A stretch of 64,000 nucleotides of DNA from Agromyces mangrovi (GCF_030296695.1 NZ_AP027737.1:1736001-1800000); one strand, 5' to 3'. Shown: positions 17,633 to 27,373, numbered from the stretch's first letter. The notes: generated by a model from the sequence alone, not told the origin. Program-made: numbers and translations.

Positions 17633-18538
17633 GTGGTGACGTCGCAGGAGTCGGAGCGCCGTTCGCGGCGCGCCGAGCGCCGGCAGGGTCGTCGTCGCGC
17701 CGACGAGCCGAACGACAACTTCACCCGGGGGTTCGCGGCGCTCGGGGAGCTGTCGCTCGCGGGCGTGCAGGTGTCGGCGCGGGCCACCGACCTCGCGTCG
17801 GGTCGCGTGCTGTTCTCGGTCGACGACGACGTGATCATGCCGACCGCGTCGATCGGCAAGGTGCTGCTGCTGGTGGAGGTCGCCTCGCAGCTCTCGGGGC
17901 CGGGCATGGACGGCTTCCGCATCCTCGACCGCGAGCCGCTCGATGCGGTCGCCGACTCGGGCATCTGGCAGCACCTGCAGGCGCCGTCGCTGCCGGTCGC
18001 CGACCTCGCCGCGCTGGTCGGCGCGACGAGCGACAACCTCGCGACCAACGTGCTGCTGCGCGAGATCGGCCTCGAGGCGGTGCGCGCCCGCACCGAGTCG
18101 CTCGGCCTCACCCGCACCGCGCTGCTCGACCTCGTGCGCGACCACCGTGGCCCCGACGACGCGCCGCAGCTGTCGATCGGCTCGACGCGCGAGCTCACCT
18201 GGCTGTTCGCGGCCCTCGCGCGCGGCGAGATCGTCACGCCCGAGGTGTCGCGGCGGGTCGTCGGGTGGCTGTCGCTCAACTCGGACCTCTCGCTCGTGGC
18301 ATCCGCCTACGGCCTCGACCCCCTCGCTCACCGCGAGCCCGACCACGGCCTGCTGCTCATAAACAAGACCGGCACCGACCGCGGTGTGCGCTCGGAGGTC
18401 GGCGTGCTGCGCGGCCCGCGCGCGGGCGTCGCCTACGCGGTCTCGATGTACTTCGCCGACACCGGCCTGCCCGCGCGCCTTTCGGTGCTCGACGGCATGC
18501 GCGCGATGGGCCTCGACCTGCTCGAGTACGTCTTCTAG
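17633..18538 (+). CDS. Class A beta-lactamase-like serine hydrolase
   Basis: A 301-residue penicillin-recognising serine hydrolase. The three class A motifs are seen: S-x-x-K as TASIGKVLL near residue 72, S-D-N as ATSDNLATN near 137, and K-T-G as NKTGTDRG near 244. An omega-loop glutamate of the ExxLN type is not evident, so true lactam hydrolysis is uncertain. The first 30 residues are very basic and no signal peptide or lipobox is present, which is odd for an enzyme that acts on the wall; it may act inside or start further downstream. Start GTG at 17633. It is convergent with the alpha/beta hydrolase gene and ends one base before it. Confidence 0.82.
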   Translation: MVTSQESERRSRRAERRQGRRRADEPNDNFTRGFAALGELSLAGVQVSARATDLASGRVLFSVDDDVIMPTASIGKVLLLVEVASQLSGPGMDGFRILDREPLDAVADSGIWQHLQAPSLPVADLAALVGATSDNLATNVLLREIGLEAVRARTESLGLTRTALLDLVRDHRGPDDAPQLSIGSTRELTWLFAALARGEIVTPEVSRRVVGWLSLNSDLSLVASAYGLDPLAHREPDHGLLLINKTGTDRGVRSEVGVLRGPRAGVAYAVSMYFADTGLPARLSVLDGMRAMGLDLLEYVF

Positions 18539-19330
18539 CTACTCCGAGGCAGGGGCGGCGGATGCCGCGAGGCGGTCGATCGCGTCGCGCACGGCGTCGA
18601 CCGTGGCCGGCGCCCGCATGACGAGGAAGTGGCCGGCGACCGGCACCTCGACGTTGTGCGCGCCGTCGAGCTCGCTGCCGTTCGGCACGTGCGGGTCCCA
18701 CACCGGGTGGATCGACGCGATGCGGGAGTTGACGGATGCCGCGGCGCGCAGGGCGGCGATGACCGGGTCGTCGGGCCGCAGCGCACGGATGCTCGGGTCC
18801 TGCTGCAGCAGCCAGGCGCGCGTCGACCCGCCGAACGGGGTGGCGATGCCGACGACGCCGATGATGCCGAGGGGGCCGCGTGCGATGGCTTCCGGCCCCG
18901 GGGCATCCGCTCGCCCCGCCCCCGCGAGGTCGGCCACCAGCAGGTGCTTGCCGATGAGCCCGCCCTTGCTGTGCCCGACGATGACGCGGCCGGCCGCGGG
19001 CGTGCGCCGCCGCGCGAGCGCCCGGCCGAGCTTCTCCGACGTCCCCGCGATGTCGGCTCGGTTCGCGCCCATGCCGTGCACGGCCAGCACCCGGTACCCC
19101 GCCGCGTTGAGCGCGTCGCCCATGGGGCGCACGAACGACCAGTGCTCGTAGATGCCGGGCAGCAGCACCACCTCGGGCAGCGTCGGGTCGCCGCGCAGCC
19201 ACCGACGCGGCGCGCGGCCGTCCCACAGCAGCGCGGCCTGGCGCCAGCCGGCGTAGACGTAGTCGAGCGACCACCACCACCACTTCGCGAGCCGCGACAG
19301 CGGAGCGCCCACGCCGATTCGCTGCACCAT
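18539..19330 (-). CDS. Alpha/beta hydrolase (lipase-like)
   Basis: A 263-residue alpha/beta hydrolase with the nucleophile elbow VGHSKGGLIGK, an oxyanion region at LPGIYEHWSF and a late GHFLVMR histidine motif. After the nucleophile comes VVGIATPFGGSTRA, as in triacylglycerol lipase/PGAP1-like proteins. It begins with a basic, Trp-rich segment (WWWWSLDYVYAGWRQ) that could bind the membrane surface. The start codon overlaps the stop of the upstream membrane protein gene (TGATG), showing translational coupling. Substrate unknown, probably an ester or lipid. Confidence 0.8.
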   Translation of the reverse strand: MVQRIGVGAPLSRLAKWWWWSLDYVYAGWRQAALLWDGRAPRRWLRGDPTLPEVVLLPGIYEHWSFVRPMGDALNAAGYRVLAVHGMGANRADIAGTSEKLGRALARRRTPAAGRVIVGHSKGGLIGKHLLVADLAGAGRADAPGPEAIARGPLGIIGVVGIATPFGGSTRAWLLQQDPSIRALRPDDPVIAALRAAASVNSRIASIHPVWDPHVPNGSELDGAHNVEVPVAGHFLVMRAPATVDAVRDAIDRLAASAAPASE

Positions 19331-19884
19331 CAGGCCACCTGGTTCAGGTAGACGACGAAGATGAAGCCGAACGGCGCCAGCCAGTTCGCGACGCGGATGA
19401 CCGCCTCGCACACGACGAGCACGCGACCCGTGCGACCGGCGCGCTCGACCGCGGCACCGCGCACCGCCCAGGTCCAGCGGATCGCCCGGTACGCGCTCGT
19501 CACGTGCAGCACGTCGCGGAAGCGCCGCCAGCGCGACTCGGCCGAGGTGCCCGGCGTCCACGCCCGTCCGCTGAGCGGCAGTGCGACGAGCAGCGCAACC
19601 CACCCGACCGCGAAGTGGATCACGATCGCCGCGACGATGCCGATCAGCGGCGACAGTGCCGCGCGGATGAACTCGCCCGGGCTCGTGAGGCGCGCGACGG
19701 CCTCCTCGGTGAGGTTGCCCGTCACGAACGCCAGCGACGCGCCCGCGCACAGCAGCGTGATGAAGCTGACCTTCAGGCAGCGCAGCACGAGCAGCGTGAT
19801 CGCGTCGGCCCGGCCGGGGCGCAGGAACGTCTCCGGGTGCAGCACGCGGGCGGGTCCGTTCACGTCGCCGAGATCGGATGCCAC
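19330..19884 (-). CDS. Small integral membrane protein, unknown function
   Basis: I do not recognise the family. The 184-residue protein shows about four hydrophobic helices: ITLLVLRCLKVSFITLLCAG near residue 30, ALSPLIGIVAAIVIHFAVGW near 80, a short one near 140 and a C-terminal LAPFGFIFVVYL. The stop codon overlaps the start of the following lipase-like hydrolase by one base, so the two proteins are made together and may work together at the membrane. Nothing suggests transport or catalysis by itself. Confidence 0.65.
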   Translation of the reverse strand: MASDLGDVNGPARVLHPETFLRPGRADAITLLVLRCLKVSFITLLCAGASLAFVTGNLTEEAVARLTSPGEFIRAALSPLIGIVAAIVIHFAVGWVALLVALPLSGRAWTPGTSAESRWRRFRDVLHVTSAYRAIRWTWAVRGAAVERAGRTGRVLVVCEAVIRVANWLAPFGFIFVVYLNQVA

Positions 19885-19974
19885 CGCGCCCCCTCTCGCT
19901 GACCCGAGCGTCGAACCCGCGGCGTCCCGCCACGCTCCGCACAGGCTACCCGAGCGGATGCCACGGGCCGGCCG

Positions 19975-20409
19975 TCAGTCGATCAGCCCCGCCGCCCCGA
20001 GCAGCCGCAGCACCTCCGCGCCCGCGGGCGGGCAGCGCCACGCGTCGTCGGTCGCCGCCCAGTGCACCGCGTCGATCTCGGCGGAGGGATGCGGCGAGGC
20101 ATCCGTCACTGCCCGGAAGACCCGCATGCGCACGAGCCGCCCGTCGGGCTCGCCGTGCGCCTGGGTCGCGACCTCGAAGAGCTCGTCGAGGCGAGCGGGG
20201 TCGAGCTCGAGCGCGACCTCCTCGCGCGCCTCGCGCGCGGCGGCATCCGCCCCGCCCTCGCCCCGGTCGACCTTGCCGCCCGGCATGAACCACACGTCGC
20301 GGCCGCGCGCGGTGACCATGAGCACGCGGCGGTCGCGCACGAGGGCGATCGCCGCGACCGGGATGTCGGCGAGGGCTGCGCCGCCGGGCCCGGAAGCGGC
20401 GCCCGTCAC
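19975..20409 (-). CDS. NUDIX hydrolase
   Basis: A 144-residue NUDIX domain protein. The Nudix box is complete except for its final glycine: G-x5-E-x7-RE-x2-EE is present in GKVDRGEGGADAAAREAREE, where the usual G two residues later is an alanine. The enzyme would split a nucleoside diphosphate linked to another group, using Mg2+. The start is GTG at 20409, overlapping the TGA of the MprF-like gene by three bases, so the two are translationally coupled. A link to lipid modification by the partner is possible but unproven. Confidence 0.85.
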   Translation of the reverse strand: MTGAASGPGGAALADIPVAAIALVRDRRVLMVTARGRDVWFMPGGKVDRGEGGADAAAREAREEVALELDPARLDELFEVATQAHGEPDGRLVRMRVFRAVTDASPHPSAEIDAVHWAATDDAWRCPPAGAEVLRLLGAAGLID

Positions 20410-22985
20410 CGCACCACCGTGCGGGTCAGCGCGACAGCCTGCTTCGGCGTCACCCGCGGCAGGTACGCGCGCGAGAGCGCCACCGCGATGGCCGGCAGCG
20501 CGGCCGGGTCGGCGTAGGTCAGCCAGAGCGTGTCGTACTGCGGGTTGAACTTCGCCTTGAAGCGGAACAGCGACGCGAACCCGTAGGCGGGCTCGAGCGT
20601 GCGGGCGAGGAAGGCGAGCACGTGGTCGATCGCGGTCGGCTCGGGCGGGGTCTCGCCCTCGGGCACCGGCTTCGTCGCGAGCGGGGCGCCCGAGAGGCTC
20701 AGCACGGTGAGCCCCTCCTCCTTCATGTGCAGCGCCGCCGAGGCGATGAGGAACTCCATGACGCCGGGCATCGCGTCGTCGGAGCGGCGCATGAAGTCGA
20801 TCGTCCAGCCCACGAGGCGTCCATCGCTGTGCACCGGCAGCCAGCTCGTCACGCCGTGCACGTGCTCGTCGGCGTCGACCGCGAGCATGAGCCGCACGCT
20901 CGGGTCGCGCACCTCGTCCATGCCGCCGAGCGTGAACCCCATCTCGGGCAGCGCCTTCTCCGACACCCACTGCTCCGAGATCGCCGAGACCCGGCCCTGC
21001 ACCGGCAGCGGCAGGTCGCGCCACGAGCTCCACACGGTCGTGAGGCCCTCGCGGATGCCCCGGTTGAGCGGCTGCCGCACCTTCGCCCACGCCTTGCCGC
21101 GGAACGCCACGACGGTCGGGTCGATGCGCGTCTCCTCGCCGACCGAGATCGCGTGCCAGCCGAGGCGGTCGGTCGCCGCGCGCGTCGCCTCGTGCGCGCT
21201 GTAGAACACGGGCGTCCAGCCGTGTCGGTCGCAGTAGTCGACGAAGCCGGCCACCACCTCGTCGAGGCGCTCCGGCGCGCACACCGGATCGGAGATCGCG
21301 AGGGCGACCCCGTTCTCGAGCCGGAACGAGACGCCCGCGTCGAGGTCGTCTGCGAACCAGTACGACGTGCCGTGCCAGGTGCCGAGGTAGCCGAGGGTGC
21401 CGCCGCCGTGCCGCTCGAGCAGCGTGTGCATGAGGCGCTGGTCGGTGAGCGAGCTGCGCGAATCGGTGCGGCGCAGCAGGGCGACGGATGCGACGGCGAA
21501 CACCGCCCAGAACAGCACGCCCACCCACTGGTGCGCGATGAACGCGACGGTGCCCGACGGCAGCATCAGCGGATCGATGGTCGCCACGATGTGCGGCGGC
21601 AGGAAGCGCTTGACCGTGTCGATCGCGAGGTCGCCGATGCTCGCGTCGGGCACGAACGAGCTGAGCGCCGTGAACCCGAGCATGAAGTAGATGGCCGAGA
21701 GCACGCCGCCCGTCAGCAGCACGACGCTCAGGAACTGCACGACGCCGCCGCGCGGGCTCGGCAGCGCGACCCTGCGGCGCAGCGCGATGAGCAGCACGGC
21801 GATGGCCACGGGCAGCGCGCACGCCGCGACGACCCACACGATGAGTTCGCCGTAGTCCACGTCGGCGGCCTGGAACTCGGCGACGGCTTCGGCGACGTCG
21901 AACGCGACGAACGCGGAGAGCGCGATCGAGAGGTTCACGACGATCGCGAGCCACAGCGCGAATCGCCGCCCCCGGTTGATGCCCCAGGCGGCGATGAGCA
22001 GCAGCGCGACCGGCACCATCGTGAGCAGGAACGGTCCGACGCCCGAGGTGCTCGCGACGATGATCGCCTCGTCGCACGCGGCCGACGAGAAGCGGTCGCA
22101 GCGCGCGCCGATGCGGTCGGCGTCGATCGCCGGGTCGAGGTTCGCCGACAGCAGCGAGAACGGCGTGAACGCGCCGGGGTTCATGACGGCGACGACGGGG
22201 CCGAGGGCGCCCGCGGCGACGACGGTGGCGAGCAGCGCGCGCACCTCGCGGTAGGAGGCACGCCGGGGCCGGAGCGACGAGGGATTGCCCTGGAACACCG
22301 CGCCGAGCAGCAGGCCCACGAGGGCCGCGAACAGGCGGTACAGGTGCTGCGGGTCGCCCGAGTACAGCACGAAGACCAGCACGACCGTGAGCACGGCGAC
22401 GCGGGTGCGGGTCGCCCAGAGTCGCTGCATGTAGGCGCTCGACGCCATGAGCGCGCCGAGGATGCCGGGCAGGGGGTCGACCGTCACGACGTCCGCCGTC
22501 GCGAGCGCCCACCACTCGCCGGCCCACGCGCCCGCCGCCTGGATCGCGATGCCGATGCCGTAGCCGGCCGCTCCCGTGACGATGCCGGCGACCAGCGTTC
22601 GGAACGTGCCCATCACGCGCTCGGCCGCGCCGAGCAGCAGCAGTGCGGCCACGATGCCGACGAGCGCCTCGATCGGGCCCGACGCGAACCCCGACGCCGT
22701 GAGCACCGTCCACCAGCGGGCGTCCTCGAGCGTCGGCACGACACCGGCGCCGAACTGCTCGAGCAGCGCGTCGTCGATGGGGGCGAGCGGATGCCCCTGG
22801 AGCACGTGGTTCACCGCGAGCAGCGCCGCGAGGGCGACGCTGAGCGGCGCGCGCACGAGGAAGCGCAGCAGCCGGCCGAACGCCGACCCGAAGCGGGACT
22901 CGGTGCGCCGGGAGAGTTCGGTGTCGGTGGCCTCCTCGGGCGGGGGCATCCGATACTTCGTCGCCCGACCGACCCGATCCGCCAT
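20406..22985 (-). CDS. MprF-like phosphatidylglycerol lysyltransferase (DUF2156 membrane protein)
   Basis: An 859-residue protein with many membrane helices over residues 40-530 and a C-terminal cytosolic DUF2156 domain, the arrangement of MprF-type aminoacyl-phosphatidylglycerol synthases. The soluble part carries GTWHGTSYWFADDLDAG, FRGKAWAKVRQPLNRG and a GVMEFLIASAALHMKEEG segment, seen in the lysyltransferase domain. It would transfer lysine or another residue from tRNA to phosphatidylglycerol, lowering surface charge and raising resistance to cationic peptides. ATG at 22985 was chosen because a GGGAGGGG site sits eight bases before it; the frame is open further upstream. A NUDIX gene overlaps its stop. 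Confidence 0.85.
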   Translation of the reverse strand: MADRVGRATKYRMPPPEEATDTELSRRTESRFGSAFGRLLRFLVRAPLSVALAALLAVNHVLQGHPLAPIDDALLEQFGAGVVPTLEDARWWTVLTASGFASGPIEALVGIVAALLLLGAAERVMGTFRTLVAGIVTGAAGYGIGIAIQAAGAWAGEWWALATADVVTVDPLPGILGALMASSAYMQRLWATRTRVAVLTVVLVFVLYSGDPQHLYRLFAALVGLLLGAVFQGNPSSLRPRRASYREVRALLATVVAAGALGPVVAVMNPGAFTPFSLLSANLDPAIDADRIGARCDRFSSAACDEAIIVASTSGVGPFLLTMVPVALLLIAAWGINRGRRFALWLAIVVNLSIALSAFVAFDVAEAVAEFQAADVDYGELIVWVVAACALPVAIAVLLIALRRRVALPSPRGGVVQFLSVVLLTGGVLSAIYFMLGFTALSSFVPDASIGDLAIDTVKRFLPPHIVATIDPLMLPSGTVAFIAHQWVGVLFWAVFAVASVALLRRTDSRSSLTDQRLMHTLLERHGGGTLGYLGTWHGTSYWFADDLDAGVSFRLENGVALAISDPVCAPERLDEVVAGFVDYCDRHGWTPVFYSAHEATRAATDRLGWHAISVGEETRIDPTVVAFRGKAWAKVRQPLNRGIREGLTTVWSSWRDLPLPVQGRVSAISEQWVSEKALPEMGFTLGGMDEVRDPSVRLMLAVDADEHVHGVTSWLPVHSDGRLVGWTIDFMRRSDDAMPGVMEFLIASAALHMKEEGLTVLSLSGAPLATKPVPEGETPPEPTAIDHVLAFLARTLEPAYGFASLFRFKAKFNPQYDTLWLTYADPAALPAIAVALSRAYLPRVTPKQAVALTRTVVR

Positions 22986-23115
22986 CGCAGCCCCTCCCGC
23001 TCGTGGTGCTCCCAACCTACGGGCAGTTCGGGCGTCTCGTCGCCCGTAGGATAGGGAGTCGTACGTTTTCGGGCGCATCCGCCCGACCCCCTCCCGAAGG
23101 ACCATTGGAGCCACC

Positions 23116-24501
23116 GTGGCCGCACCCAGCCGACTCGATTCCGTCATCACCCTCGCCCAGCACCGCGGGTTCGTCTTCCAGGCGGGGGAGATCTACGGCG
23201 GATCCCGGTCTGCGTGGGACTACGGCCCCCTCGGCGTGGAGCTCAAGGAGAACATCAAGCGCCAGTGGTGGAAGACCATGGTGCAGGGCCGCGACGACGT
23301 CGTCGGCCTCGACTCGTCGGTGATCCTGCCGAAGCAGGTGTGGGAGGCATCCGGCCATGTCGAGGTGTTCTCCGACCCGCTCGTCGAGTGCCAGCAGTGC
23401 CACAAGCGGTACCGCGAGGACCACCTCATCGAGGAGTTCGAGAACAAGAAGGGCCGCGCGCCCGTGGGTGGCCTCGACGAGGTCGTCTGCGCGAACTGCG
23501 GCACCCGTGGCCGCTGGACCGAACCGCGCGCGTTCTCGGGGCTGCTGAAGACCTTCCTCGGCCCGGTCGACGACGAGGCCGGCCTGCACTACCTGCGCCC
23601 CGAGACCGCCCAGGGCATCTTCGTGAACTTCGCCAACGTGCTGCAGGCGGCGCGCATGAAGCCGCCGTTCGGCATCGGCCAGATCGGCAAGTCGTTCCGC
23701 AACGAGATCACGCCCGGCAACTTCATCTTCCGCACCCGCGAGTTCGAGCAGATGGAGATGGAGTTCTTCGTCGAGCCCGGCACCGACGACGAGTGGTTCG
23801 AGTACTGGCTCGACACCCGCTGGAACTGGTACACCGACCTCGGCATCGACCCCGAGAACCTGCGCCGCTACGAGCACGCGCAGGAGAAGCTGTCGCACTA
23901 CTCCAAGCGCACCGTCGACATCGAGTACCGCTTCGGCTTCGCCGGCGGCGACTGGGGCGAGCTCGAGGGCGTCGCCAACCGCACCGACTTCGACCTCGGC
24001 ACGCACACCAAGCACTCCGGCAAGGACCTCTCGTACTTCGACCAGTCGAAGAATGAGCGCTGGACGCCGTACGTCATCGAGCCCGCGGCGGGCCTGACCC
24101 GCTCGCTCATGGCCTTCCTGGTGGACGCGTACCACCAGGAAGAAGTGCAGAACGCCAAGGGCGGCACCGACACCCGCACCGTGCTGAAGCTCGACCCGCG
24201 CCTCGCGCCGGTCAAGGCCGCCGTGCTGCCGCTGTCGCGCAACGAGAAGCTCTCGCCGATCGCCCGCGAGGTCGCCTCGTCGCTGCGCGAGCAGTGGAAC
24301 GTCGACTTCGACGACGCCGGCGCCATCGGCCGCCGCTACCGCCGCCAGGACGAGATCGGCACCCCGTTCTGCGTCACGGTCGACTTCGACTCGCTCGACG
24401 ACCGCGCCGTCACCGTGCGCGACCGCGACACGATGGGCCAGGAGCGCGTCTCGCTCGACCGCCTGTTCGGGTACCTGGCGGAGCGGCTCAAGGGGGCGTA
24501 G
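23116..24501 (+). CDS. glyQS: Glycyl-tRNA synthetase, alpha2 type
   Basis: A 461-residue class II aminoacyl-tRNA synthetase of the homodimeric (eukaryote-like) type used by actinobacteria. The N-terminal [20 protein letters not shown], motif 2 [21 protein letters not shown] (in parts), [12 protein letters not shown] and motif 3 [14 protein letters not shown] are all present, and the C-terminal anticodon domain ends at a usual place. A Cys pair region (CQQCHKRY near residue 93 and CANCGTRG near 126) forms the zinc knuckle seen in bacterial forms. Start GTG at 23116 follows an AAGGACC-like region. It attaches glycine to tRNA-Gly and is essential. Confidence 0.97.
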   Translation: MAAPSRLDSVITLAQHRGFVFQAGEIYGGSRSAWDYGPLGVELKENIKRQWWKTMVQGRDDVVGLDSSVILPKQVWEASGHVEVFSDPLVECQQCHKRYREDHLIEEFENKKGRAPVGGLDEVVCANCGTRGRWTEPRAFSGLLKTFLGPVDDEAGLHYLRPETAQGIFVNFANVLQAARMKPPFGIGQIGKSFRNEITPGNFIFRTREFEQMEMEFFVEPGTDDEWFEYWLDTRWNWYTDLGIDPENLRRYEHAQEKLSHYSKRTVDIEYRFGFAGGDWGELEGVANRTDFDLGTHTKHSGKDLSYFDQSKNERWTPYVIEPAAGLTRSLMAFLVDAYHQEEVQNAKGGTDTRTVLKLDPRLAPVKAAVLPLSRNEKLSPIAREVASSLREQWNVDFDDAGAIGRRYRRQDEIGTPFCVTVDFDSLDDRAVTVRDRDTMGQERVSLDRLFGYLAERLKGA

Positions 24502-24600
24502 GGACGCGGCGCGGGCTATCGCGGCCTCCGGGTCTTCGCGGCGGCGCCAAGGTTTCGGCATAGGAGGCGCATAGGAACCGGATAGGCGCGGATGGTGTCG

Positions 24601-24625
24601 TCGGAGTCAGACCACGAGACTCCGA
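24601..24625 (+). promoter_or_regulatory. Short inverted repeat in the leader of the lipoprotein gene
   Basis: TCGGAGTC at 24601-24608 pairs perfectly with GACTCCGA at 24618-24625, 15 bases before the chosen start codon. It could be an operator or a leader hairpin. The repeated word ataggag/ataggaa just upstream has no clear meaning. Confidence 0.35.
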
Positions 24626-24639
24626 CCCGAGGACCCATC

Positions 24640-25788
24640 ATGAGACGACTCACCCTCACCACTGCCGCCCTGCTCACCTCCGCGCTGCTCTTCACCGGCT
24701 GCACGACGACACTTGCGGACTCGACCGCGGACACCTCCGCTACGACATCCAGTTCCGCGTCGGCCGAGACGACCACCGTCGAGACGAGCACGGTCAGCGG
24801 CGACATCGACTGGAGCGGGCTGCCGACGACGGAGGTCGATCTCACCGACGACGGGCTCACCATCGCCGAGGCGGGCACCTACGTCGTCAGCGGCTCGACG
24901 ACCGGGCAGGTCGTCGTCGACACCGACGGGGACGTGCGCATCATCCTCGACGGCGTGACCATCGACAGCGCCGACGGCGCGGCCATCCAGGTCGACAGCG
25001 CCGAGACGACCGTCATCGAGCTGGCCGACGGCACGACCAACACCGTCTCCGACTCGTCCACCCGCAGCGACGAGGAGATCGATGGCGCCGTCTACTCCGC
25101 CGACGACCTGATCGTCACCGGCACCGGGACGCTGGACGTCACCGCCGAGTTCGCCGACGGGATCGTCGGCAAGGACGACCTGTCGATCGAGTCGGGCACG
25201 ATCACGGTGACGAGCGCCGACGACGGGATCCGTGGGAAGGACTCGCTGACCATCAGCGGCGGCACGATCACGATCGACGCGGCCGGCGACGGCCTCAAGT
25301 CCAGCAACGACACCGACGCCGGCGAGGGTCAGCTCATCATCACCGATGGCGACATCACGATCACCACGGGCGACGACGCGGTGAAGGCCGAGCAGCAGGT
25401 GACGATCACGGGAGGCACGATCGACATCGTCTCCTCGGTCGAGGGCATCGAAGCGCCCGTCATCGTGATCGACGACGGCGACATCACCGTGAACGCTTCC
25501 GACGACGGCATCAACGCGGCAGCATCCGCCATCGTGACGAGCGGACTGAGCATCACCGTCAACGGCGGCGAGATCACCGTGGTGATGGGCTCGGGCGACA
25601 CCGACGCGTTCGACAGCAACGGCGACCTCACGATCACCGGCGGATCGATCGACGTCACCGCGCAGTCCGCGTTCGACTTCGACGGCACGGGCACCCTCAC
25701 CGGAGGCACCGTCGTCGTCAACGGCTCGCAGATCACCGCCCTGACCAACCAGATGATGGGCGGAGGCGGCGGCGGCGGTCGGCCCTGA
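24640..25788 (+). CDS. Secreted lipoprotein with Cthe_2159-type carbohydrate-binding beta-helix
   Basis: A 382-residue protein starting with a lipoprotein signal: MRRLTLTTAALLTSALLFTGC, in which Cys21 would be lipidated. After a Ser/Thr linker it is a long run of short Asp/Thr/Gly-rich beta-helix coils (repeated forms of ITGGTITI, SADDGIRGKDSLTISGG, ITTGDDAVKAE). This is the pattern of PF14262, the cellulose- or pectin-binding calcium beta-helix first described as Cthe_2159 of a Clostridium. The end is MMGGGGGGGRP, a Gly-rich tail common in this family. ATG at 24640 was preferred over 24592 because the signal peptide starts there. It would bind polysaccharide or calcium at the cell surface. 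Confidence 0.82.
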   Translation: MRRLTLTTAALLTSALLFTGCTTTLADSTADTSATTSSSASAETTTVETSTVSGDIDWSGLPTTEVDLTDDGLTIAEAGTYVVSGSTTGQVVVDTDGDVRIILDGVTIDSADGAAIQVDSAETTVIELADGTTNTVSDSSTRSDEEIDGAVYSADDLIVTGTGTLDVTAEFADGIVGKDDLSIESGTITVTSADDGIRGKDSLTISGGTITIDAAGDGLKSSNDTDAGEGQLIITDGDITITTGDDAVKAEQQVTITGGTIDIVSSVEGIEAPVIVIDDGDITVNASDDGINAAASAIVTSGLSITVNGGEITVVMGSGDTDAFDSNGDLTITGGSIDVTAQSAFDFDGTGTLTGGTVVVNGSQITALTNQMMGGGGGGGRP

Positions 25789-25906
25789 GGGCCGGCGTCG
25801 CTCGTGGTGTGTGCCCTTGCGGGTCGATCATGTCGTCGACGGCGCACGGCAGCTCGCACCGCCCAGCGCGCCGCAGTGAGGGCGGATGCAGCTGAGGTCA
25901 CGCCGT

Positions 25907-27139
25907 CTACGGACCGAGCGAGCCGATCGCGACGACGTTGACCCCGTCGGCCCGTCGGTAGGACGCGCCCATTCCCGTGATCACCGTGAGCACAGGTGCA
26001 CGATCGCCCCTGACATTGTCGGCGAACGCGGCAAGGGAGGCAGCGGCGGTATCGACCGCCTCGGCGCTCGCACCGAGCTTGACCTCGAAGCCCGCCCATG
26101 ACCCGTCGCGCAGCTGCACGATCGCGTCGACCTCGCGACCTGTGGAGTCCCGCGCGTGGAAGACTGCGCCGCCGAGCGGCTGGGAGAGCACCCGCAGGTC
26201 ATGCACCGCGAGTGACTCGAACAGTTGACCGGCGTACCGCAGGTCTCCTCTCAGTGCGGTAGCGTCGCCGCCGACCAGCGAGAGCGCGAGCGAGGGATCG
26301 CAGAAGTGTCGCTTTGGCTCCTGTCGGAGTGTGGCCGAGGAGCGCAGGTGCGCCGACCAGGCGGGTTGGTCCTCGATGACGAAGATGCGGGACAGCGCGT
26401 CGAGGTACTCGCGAACCGCATCACGAGACAGCGACGCCTCGTCGCGCGCGAGGGTCGAGACGGTCACCTCGGTGGCAACGTTGCGCGCGAGGGCGACCAT
26501 GAGCCTGCGCACCCGCGCGGAGTCACGGACCTTCCCCGCTGAGTCCACGTCGACGTTCGCGACGGTGTCCGCGTAGTCCTGGATGCTCTCGACGGTCTCG
26601 TGCTCATCGAGGCCGACGAAGCCGGGCCAGCCGCCGTTGGCGATGCATCGCAGCAGATCGTCGAAGCCGAGTCCTGACTCGCTCGCCCGCGGTGGCTCTC
26701 CGGTGAGCAGCGCCTCGAGCGAGACGCGCCCGTCGGAGTGCCCGGACTCCCAGAGCGACATGGTGCGCATCCGGAGCCGCGCGAAGCGGCCCGCCCCGGA
26801 GTGGCGGATGGCGTCGCCGGTCGGTGCCGTGGAACCGGTGAGGATGAACCGACCGCGCTCGTGCGCGTCGTCCACTGCGTGTCGCACGGCGTTCCAGAGC
26901 GTCGGATACAACTGCCACTCGTCGAGAAGCCGGGGGGACGGCCCCTCGAGTACGAGCGCCGGGTCGACGGCGACCTGGGCGGCAATGGATGGATCGGAAT
27001 CGAGTCTGACCGTACTCGCGGCTCGTCGACCAGCCGTGACCGACTTTCCGCAAGCCCTTGGGCCTTCGACGAGAACAGCCCCCGCACGCCTGAGCGCCCG
27101 GTCGAGCTCGCCATCTGCGACGCGCTCGATGTACCGCAT
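25907..27139 (-). CDS. DUF4143 family AAA-type ATPase
   Basis: A 410-residue protein of the AAA_14/DUF4143 group. The Walker A loop is GPRACGKS near residue 27 and Walker B is RLLDEWQLYP near 70. A sensor-like RFILTGSTAP follows. The C-terminal DUF4143 region contains REVDAIVQLRDGSWAGFEVKLGAS, the nuclease-like D...E-x-K pattern of that domain. Such proteins are often in accessory regions and stress or toxin-antitoxin contexts, but their role is not settled. Four 11-bp iterons with a 23-bp period lie right upstream of its start. Confidence 0.86.
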   Translation of the reverse strand: MRYIERVADGELDRALRRAGAVLVEGPRACGKSVTAGRRAASTVRLDSDPSIAAQVAVDPALVLEGPSPRLLDEWQLYPTLWNAVRHAVDDAHERGRFILTGSTAPTGDAIRHSGAGRFARLRMRTMSLWESGHSDGRVSLEALLTGEPPRASESGLGFDDLLRCIANGGWPGFVGLDEHETVESIQDYADTVANVDVDSAGKVRDSARVRRLMVALARNVATEVTVSTLARDEASLSRDAVREYLDALSRIFVIEDQPAWSAHLRSSATLRQEPKRHFCDPSLALSLVGGDATALRGDLRYAGQLFESLAVHDLRVLSQPLGGAVFHARDSTGREVDAIVQLRDGSWAGFEVKLGASAEAVDTAAASLAAFADNVRGDRAPVLTVITGMGASYRRADGVNVVAIGSLGP

Positions 27140-27159
27140 GGTCTTCCCAACTGTTCCGA

Positions 27160-27239
27160 TCGTCAGATTGTACGCCTTTGAGTCGTCAATTTGCGGAGAA
27201 ATCAGTCGTCAGATCGCGTGCGCGCGAGTCGTCGATCGG
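27160..27239. repeat. Four 11-bp iterons at an exact 23-bp period
   Basis: TCGTCAGATTG (27160), TCGTCAATTTG (27183), TCGTCAGATCG (27206) and TCGTCGATCGG (27229) are spaced by exactly 23 bases, about two helical turns. They lie between the divergent DUF4143 ATPase gene (start 27139) and the lipocalin-like gene (start 27374), so they may be a cooperative operator. The rest of this 234-base gap shows nothing further. Confidence 0.75.
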
Positions 27240-27373
27240 CAGACTCGGGGCGGCCTCGTGCCCACGCCGACGAGTCGATGCGGGTCGTGCGTCCGTCCGG
27301 CCGACTCCGGGTACGACGCAGCAGCGCGCTGCCTGCGCCACGGATTCGGCCGGACAGGCGTACCCTAGCCCGC

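Noticed and set aside
20622..23054. An 810-codon open frame on the plus strand
   Set aside because: It is antisense to the MprF-like gene, low complexity (Arg, Glu, His, Asp), and has no ribosome site or motif.
27160..27239. Iterons as a replication origin
   Set aside because: No replication protein, no AT-rich unwinding region and no DnaA boxes are near; an operator is simpler.
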